Shown here piece after piece: positions 59,038 through 64,000 of a DNA stretch of 64,000 bases. The stretch is from positions 593,223-657,222 of the forward strand of contig MCGT01000013.1 of assembly GCA_002104935.1 (NCBI GenBank), written 5' to 3'. A program made the translations under genes and the position numbers. The notes beneath the pieces were generated by a model. That model saw only the letters and a list, made by a program, of their open reading frames with translations, was not told the DNA's origin and ran no database searches. The stretch is from Hesseltinella vesiculosa. Its lineage: Eukaryota > Mucoromycota > Mucoromycetes > Mucorales > Cunninghamellaceae. The stretch's first letter is position 1. The number at the start of each line of letters is the position of its first letter.

Positions 59038-59110
59038 AGCCCTACGTGGGGGTCGAACCCACAGCCTTGAGATTAAGAGTCTCACGCTCTACCGATTGAG
59101 CTAGCAGGGC
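59038..59110 (-). tRNA. tRNA-Lys(CTT) copy 4
   Basis: Identical 73-nt tRNA on the minus strand; mirror of copy 2, with the same CCCACGGTCACTTCG upstream flank. Confidence 0.97.
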
Positions 59111-59458
59111 TTGTTGAACTTCAAAGCGGGCTGTCAATTTCGAAGTGACCGTGGGAATTTTTTTTTAAAAAAACCGACCTACCATGACACCTGCCTTCCG
59201 TTTATTTCTTAATACCGGCTGTGTCGCTTGCCGCCAACTTGACTGATGGTCAATTCTGAAGCATTCAATCTTGCACATCTGACGATTCTAATTTTTTTTT
59301 TTTTAAGCCAAAAGAATAAAAAGTGACTTCAGTTCTGTTTATATTATTATTGGTGTTTATATTTTTAGCCATAACCATGGATCATCCTTGGCTATCCACC
59401 CACTCACTTTAAGGTCACTTCAGTGATTTTTTTTTTTTTTTGGCGAGGTTCCTCAGCA

Positions 59459-59526
59459 GTATACCTCATACCCTGTACCCTATACCTCATACCCTGTACC
59501 CTATACCCTATACCCTGTACCCTAAA
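59459..59526 (-). repeat. 7-bp telomere-like minisatellite, right arm
   Basis: Reverse-complement array of the same TATAGGG/TACAGGG/TATGAGG units, about nine units, flanked by the same unique sequence as in the left arm. Confidence 0.9.
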
Positions 59527-59597
59527 CCCGATGGGCAAAAAAAAAGATCACGATTGGATTAAGCCGTGAAAGAAGGAAGCAAAAAGAGCAAAAAGAA

Positions 59598-59670
59598 AGC
59601 CCTACGTGGGGGTCGAACCCACAGCCTTGAGATTAAGAGTCTCACGCTCTACCGATTGAGCTAGCAGGGC
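59598..59670 (-). tRNA. tRNA-Lys(CTT) copy 5
   Basis: Identical 73-nt tRNA on the minus strand; mirror of copy 1. GC-rich palindrome copy C begins 41 bp upstream of its 5' end. Confidence 0.97.
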
Positions 59671-59710
59671 TTGTTGAATTGATAGACCGTAGAAAGGGCC
59701 TTGTTGTGAA

Positions 59711-59750
59711 ATCGGCAGTTCGGCGCCCGATTCGGCCCGAATTGCCGAAT
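59711..59750. repeat. GC-rich palindromic motif, copy C (upstream of tRNA-Lys 5)
   Basis: Contains GTTCGGCGCCC, TTCGGCCCGAA and TTGCCGAA. Matches copy A on its reverse complement and copy B on the same strand. Exactly 40 bp separates it from the tRNA 5' end. Confidence 0.75.
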
Positions 59751-59926
59751 AATTGTGATTGGCCATTTTCCTTTTCCCTTTTTTGTTTTTTTCTCTCTCC
59801 GCTTCCAATTCTTATTTTATTTTTTGACATCTGAACCCTGATTAAACACATCTCTTTTTGACGTTTTGAAGCGGAAGTGAAAGGTCAACAGAAAGAAGGA
59901 GAAAACCCGTACTTTTGTTCTATTCC

Positions 59927-60026
59927 TGCAGTCCGAAACCCTTTTCCCTATACACCCACACGTGCCGTCATATCAGAATGATATGACGGCACGTGTGGGT
60001 GTATAGGGAAAAGGGTTTCGGACTGC
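59927..60026. repeat. ~100-bp near-perfect foldback (hairpin)
   Basis: Two ~48-bp arms (outer ends GCAGTCCG/CGGACTGC, inner ends CATATCA/TGATATG) face each other across a 3-nt GAA loop. The only flaw I see is a one-base bulge (CCCC against GGG). The arms include CCCTATA, resembling the minisatellite unit. It could be a foldback MITE or part of a transposon end. Confidence 0.92.
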
Positions 60027-60546
60027 CACAGCGGGAAATGCCAAATTTGCTAATGTGTTACCATGGCGGTAATTCGCTAATGGTTTGCTAACTTTTTACC
60101 AAGACCTGGCGAAACGTTGTTAAAACCTTCACTTTTTTATTTTTTTCGTCAACTCTTTACCAACTTTCTACCCCCTCTTAGCGAAACCTTGACAAAATGT
60201 TCACAGAAAAAAAAAATTACCAATGACCAAAAAAGTAGCGTTGTTTGACAGCGCAAAATCTTTGCGTTTTTTTTTTTTTTGTCAACACTTCACCATCCCC
60301 AGGCGAAGCCTTGTTAAAACCTTCACTGATTTTTTTTAGCATTACCAAATACAGCAACTTTTGTGGTAAAGTGGTGTTCTTTTTTCTAAACTCTAGCAAG
60401 CTATTGCCAAAAGACTATTTTTTTCAATGTTTTTTTTTCCATATCCATGCCATTGTTTTGTTTAAGCGGAATTTATTTTTTTCTTATAAATTAGGACCAC
60501 TTACAAAGTAATCTAAACAAAAAATAATAACACTTTGCTCACCAAA
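60027..60546. other. left flank of the TNP2 transposon with short sub-repeats
   Basis: No gene. Two related units (GGCGAAACGTTGTTAAAACC near 60108 and GGCGAAGCCTTGTTAAAACC near 60302) and TTTACCAA motifs are arranged like subterminal repeats of CACTA-type elements. The transposon end itself was not located. Confidence 0.45.
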
Positions 60547-61745
60547 ATGACTCCTTATGACAAACAACAACAACGCCATCGTCAGCGAGTGACGACTGCT
60601 GTCCCTTTCGCTACCCCTTCCCGGGAACAACTTCCTTCCCCCTCTACTACCCCACCCGTGCCATCTCCTGCCCCCGCTGCTACATCCCATGCTATGAATG
60701 GTCAAGACACTGGCGTGTCAGATTCCAGGTTCGTTACCAAGGAAACTTGTGCCCTCTTAATACAGGAGGCTGTAATGAAAGCCACTGCGGCAGAGAGGAA
60801 CCGCACAGCCCTCAGCATCGACCAAAAAGTACAAGAAGCCATGACAGAGCGACGTTCTGCAGAAGTGGCAACGGAACAGCTCCCTGACCATAAGTTCATT
60901 CATGTAAGTCGGGAAAAAAAAAAGCGCACTTATATCAAGTAACACACGTTGCTGTTTTTTTTTTTTTAGCAATGCTTGAATGATGCACTTCGACATGCTG
61001 CGAAAGATGTAGCTTGGTCAGTTGGCTTGCCAGTCAACCAAGGCGTGAACTTGATCGTGAAAGATGAGGTTTGGAAAATGGTGAGGGCCTCTCTGAACCT
61101 GACGTCCGATATTCACAAGCCAGTGATTATGAGGATGCTGGACAGAAAAAAGAGGTACCTGAGCCGTTCAAAAGCCGCCAAGTCGCCGACCCCCAATGCT
61201 GCCAAGAACAGACGCCGAAGCAAAGTAAAAAAAAAAAACGTCAAAAAAAAAAAAAAAAATCAACCTTTCTTTGAAAATTTAATAGAAGGCCAAAAAACGT
61301 GTCGAGATCCTCAAGAAGAGAGGTGCGAAGATCGTCCGTTACTACTTTGGCAGATCTCATGAGATTACCATGGATGCTGAAGCTGCTGAAAATGCATTGA
61401 TCCAGATGCAACGAGGCATGCAACCAGAAGCCATGTCCGACGAAGAAGATGGGGATGTCCTTGTCAGACCTGTCTGGCGCACCAAGGCGGTAAGTACACT
61501 CCCTCGAAAATAGTTTTTTAATTAATACCTTCATTTTCCAGTTCAATGACCTTTTGAGGCTCATTGACTCCGGGGTTATGGTGGCCGATCCAATGGCCAC
61601 TATCAAAGAAGAATCCCGTGAGCCATGGCCAAGCCGTGACAATGATCCATACGCTGAGTGGATGATTGTGGACCCAGACACAACCAACCCCTTTCCCGAC
61701 TTCCGCGGGCCTGAACGCTTTTCGTTTCCCCCCACTTTCGAATAA
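60547..61745 (+). CDS. transposon-associated accessory ORF, function unknown
   Basis: I do not recognise this protein. Exons 60547-60903, 60970-61224, 61286-61489 and 61542-61745 give 339 residues with consistent phases. The N-terminal ~60 residues are Pro/Ser/Thr-rich; a charged helical segment follows (KETCALLIQEAVMKATAAER). The middle holds QCLNDALRHAAKDVAWSVGL and MLDRKKRYLSRSKAAKSP, with a Lys/Arg-rich block (KAKKRVEILKKRGAKIVRYY) that could bind nucleic acid. The C-terminal part is acidic with MSDEEDGDVLVRPVWRTKAF, LLRLIDSGVMV and EPWPSRDNDPYAEWMIVDPD. It is convergent with the TNP2 transposase and has a decayed inverted copy at 55.2-55.7 kb, so it belongs to a repeated element. A regulator or DNA-binding partner of transposition is possible. 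Confidence 0.65.
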
Positions 61746-62011
61746 AAGGAGGAGAAGGGCGTCTTTCTCAGTCACGCCATTTTTTTTTTGTTTATTGTTT
61801 GTTTGTTTGTTGTTGTTTTTTTTTCCTCTTTTTTTTTTTTTTCTTCTCTTTTTTTTTTTTAAAGCGTCAAAACTACTCTCATTAGCCGATTGTTTGACAA
61901 CAACAGTAGTCCCTAATCGCAAAATAAAATCGATGTTTACCAACTTGGTATGAATTATATGACATAAGCTTAAAAGACATTGTGGAGCTCAATTCTTTAT
62001 AACAGGACAGG

Positions 62012-64000
62012 TCAAGTATGGAGTTGACGAGAGCAAGTAAACACAGCACTACAGCTATCGAAAGGAAGATCTTGCACCAGCACATGTCCATGGATGCCCA
62101 CAATGGGAACGATAGAAAATCCATCGCGGATGCCGCTCTTATACTGCCAAAGGTCCAAATGGACCTCGTCAAACGATGTCGCTGCTGTCTGGTATGGGGC
62201 CCGTCTAAACCAACTTACAAAGGCAAGCAGATGGGTTTTGATGGCGCCTTGCAAGATAAGCTGATGCTCCAAGAAAAACACCACTTGGCCTGGCCGATCG
62301 AACGTATTTCCATTTGTGTCAAGGTGCTTGACAGCGATGAATGAGCCTTGGTGAGTTCTGTTTGTCGCTAATGAGTTGTAAAGGCAGCCAAACATGCTTA
62401 CTGAAGTTACAATTTCAGCATAGGTGCTGACGGAATGGAACCCATGGCCAGGGTAAGTACTTTGGTAAAAAGAAAGTAGGCAGTTGTAGCAATCATCTGA
62501 TAGCTTCGATGGCCGGTTGGCTTTGTGCAAAGCGAGGTAGTGCTGGCCAAGATCTTCGGCGCCAGTGGATGACCATGGTGTGTCGGCCAGTTGAACAAGG
62601 CTAACCCAGTCTTGCGCTTTTTGATTGAATGCTGCTGTACGCTTTGCACCATCACCGGCAAGCTTATTAAGAACCGTGTGAAAGGCAGCTGGCCAATAAT
62701 TGCTACTTGGTAACCGCTGCACGTAATCACGACGATGGACTTGCTGATTGAATCGTGCCATATATGTCAACTCAAAACAATCTTTGTTGTTGGTGGTGAT
62801 CTTCTTGATACGGCCATTGTACCTTTCAAAACCAAAGCACCAAAAGGCATAGATTGGTCCAAAGTCCTTTATGTTGTCTAAAAGGTGGCAGTGCAAGTGC
62901 ATGTTGATGGTCGCGATAGTGCTCCCATATTCAGTAACACTGCTTTTGCCAAATTCTTTGAACAACTGCAAGGTACCATAAAAAAAAAGTGAGAATGACG
63001 CTTTTTACCAACCTTTTTTTTTTTTTTTCTCCACGACTTGCCATGTGGGCTTCTTCAGCTTCGTTGATAGTTACAGTTGGTTTTACAATCAGACGACAGG
63101 CGTCGACAAACATCATCCAATTGACTACTCTTGATGCACCAAGTCCACGACCATGAATTAGACATTGTGAAATTCCGAGCGTCCATTTGCGCCAGTCATC
63201 AGCAGTCAACTGAGCGAAACCACTTGCGATCTTGCGCCGTGACAAGCGCATGGTTGGCGGCACTAACAATGAATACAAGTCTCGTTCCATTTGGTCCAAA
63301 ATTTTGGCGGAGAGCAGTGCTGGCTTTTTTACACCTGTGATGCCATCAGTGGTTTGCTGCGACCACGTATCTCGGGTGATTTTTTTTGCTGTACCAAGGA
63401 ACAAGTTGTGCATAGGATCCACAACGATTTGACGCAATGGATCAAAATAGGTGAGCCTGTATAATTCGCTCCAACGCACACCAAATTCTTCTTCGATGAC
63501 CGCTTGTTCAGCCTTGACTGTGGCTTCTGACCATTTCTTCGCAGCTTGTCTGATCTCCATCTTGCATTTTCTTGGCCATGCTTCCACTTCAAAATCGGAC
63601 CATGTTCCTTGATTGACTTGTTTCGTTTTGCTCGAATTTTTTCGCACAATACATGCAGGCAAATGCAGCCGAATGACGAGGAAACCTCCAACTTTCCTAG
63701 CGGCAGGAATATCGCAAACGACATTCAGTAAGGCAGCCCTGATAGCAACGCCTGATGTCTCCAACATAACGCCATCATACAAATGTTCAAGTTGATCCAC
63801 CAATGGCCGTAAATAGTGGTTCATCTGGCTGGTAGAGGGCTCCTTTGGGCCCGGGATCATACCAAACAAGATGACATTTTCTAATTTAAATCGTTCTTCC
63901 CTAGGCAGGTTGTTAATGACAAGATACATAGCTCCAGATGAATGGCTGCCGGCAGACGTGAAGGCTTGGAACCAGTCCACGTTGAGGGTAAGCATCAAAG
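62012..64000 (-). pseudogene. TNP2/CACTA-class (Plavaka-like) transposase, 5' end outside window
   Basis: DDE transposase of the CMC/CACTA TNP2 group. Exons: window edge to 63042, then 62965 to 62012; the intron is GC-AG (GCAAGT donor). Motifs: LTLNVDWFQAF, SGAMYLVINNLPREERF, LFGMIPGPKEPSTSQMNHYL, GVAIRAALLNVVCDIPAARK, DPMHNLFLGTAKKI, NMHLHCHLLDNIKDFGP and YAFWCFGFERYNGRIKKIT. At about 63595-63690 the expected zinc-knuckle (HSAAFACMYCAKKF) is found in another frame between two compensating indels, so the main frame lacks it. That suggests decay or sequence error. The C-terminus ends CSRQLHT. The 5' end is missing because the window stops. Confidence 0.8.

Larger units (their letters stand above)
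59018..59679 (-). repeat. right arm of tRNA-Lys inverted duplication
   Basis: Reverse complement of 56841-57521 except for fewer minisatellite units and divergence at the outer edges. Holds tRNA-Lys copies 4 and 5. Confidence 0.9.
60027..64000. mobile_element. CACTA/TNP2-type DNA transposon, partial
   Basis: Unit formed by the accessory ORF (+) and the convergent TNP2 transposase (-), with sub-repeats on the left flank. The right end lies beyond the window. Terminal inverted repeats starting CACTA were not found, so the limits are approximate. Confidence 0.6.

Noticed and set aside
60027..60546. CACTA-type terminal repeat of the TNP2 transposon
   Set aside because: I could not locate a CACTA/TAGTG end or a 2-3 bp duplication. 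Only sub-repeats are visible, so limits stay approximate.

Overview
The window is nuclear DNA of a filamentous fungus, most likely Mucoromycota (Mucorales). The evidence is dense protein genes split by many short introns, a FAR1-type zinc-finger factor, a fungal p67phox-like NoxR, a muniscin, an AFI1/DENN protein, a yapsin-like protease, and a eukaryotic Fanzor nuclease gene next to housekeeping genes. Species cannot be fixed from sequence alone. Exon joins below were worked out by hand from reading frame, GT/GC-AG borders and family motifs; no search or RNA evidence was available.

Layout. 1-4360: a multi-exon Fanzor (TnpB-like, OMEGA-type RNA-guided nuclease) with a probably damaged splice acceptor. 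4363-53330: a compact housekeeping block. It runs AFI1 (-), noxR (+), HIRIP3-like (-), CENP-O (+), DIS3L2/Ssd1-like RNase (-), C78/ZUP1-like peptidase (+), mitochondrial Hsp70 (+), PEX22 (+), GPI-type aspartic protease (+), an unknown gene (+), an SDR with an apparent frameshift (-), COX23-like (+), mitochondrial NDP kinase (+), RAC1 (-), ING/PHD (+), cyclin H (-), FAR1-type factor (-), a small SCOC-like coiled-coil gene (-), tRNA-Leu (-), F-box/LRR protein (-), FCHo/Syp1 (+), a secreted beta-helix protein (-), COQ3 (-), a WD40 protein (-) and the PP2A scaffold TPD3 (-). 53331-64000: a gene-poor, repeat-rich accessory region. It holds a decayed transposon fragment, five identical tRNA-Lys(CUU) genes in a ~0.66 kb inverted duplication carrying a telomere-like 7-bp minisatellite, a ~100-bp foldback hairpin, and a CACTA/TNP2-class transposon with a convergent accessory gene that runs off the right edge.

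Functional links. Several genes fit shared pathways without being an operon: NoxR and Rac1 (NADPH oxidase control), AFI1, FCHo and SCOC (membrane traffic), Hsp70, NDPK, COQ3 and COX23 (mitochondria), ING, HIRIP3, CENP-O and cyclin H/TFIIH (chromatin and transcription). Most neighbours are divergent pairs sharing a 150-750 bp promoter or convergent pairs with 40-180 bp between stop codons.

Genome-level oddities. Introns are loaded with long A or T runs, several 3' splice sites have an A-run where a pyrimidine tract is expected, GC-AG introns recur, and a GC-rich palindromic motif lies 39-40 bp upstream of three tRNA genes of two isotypes.
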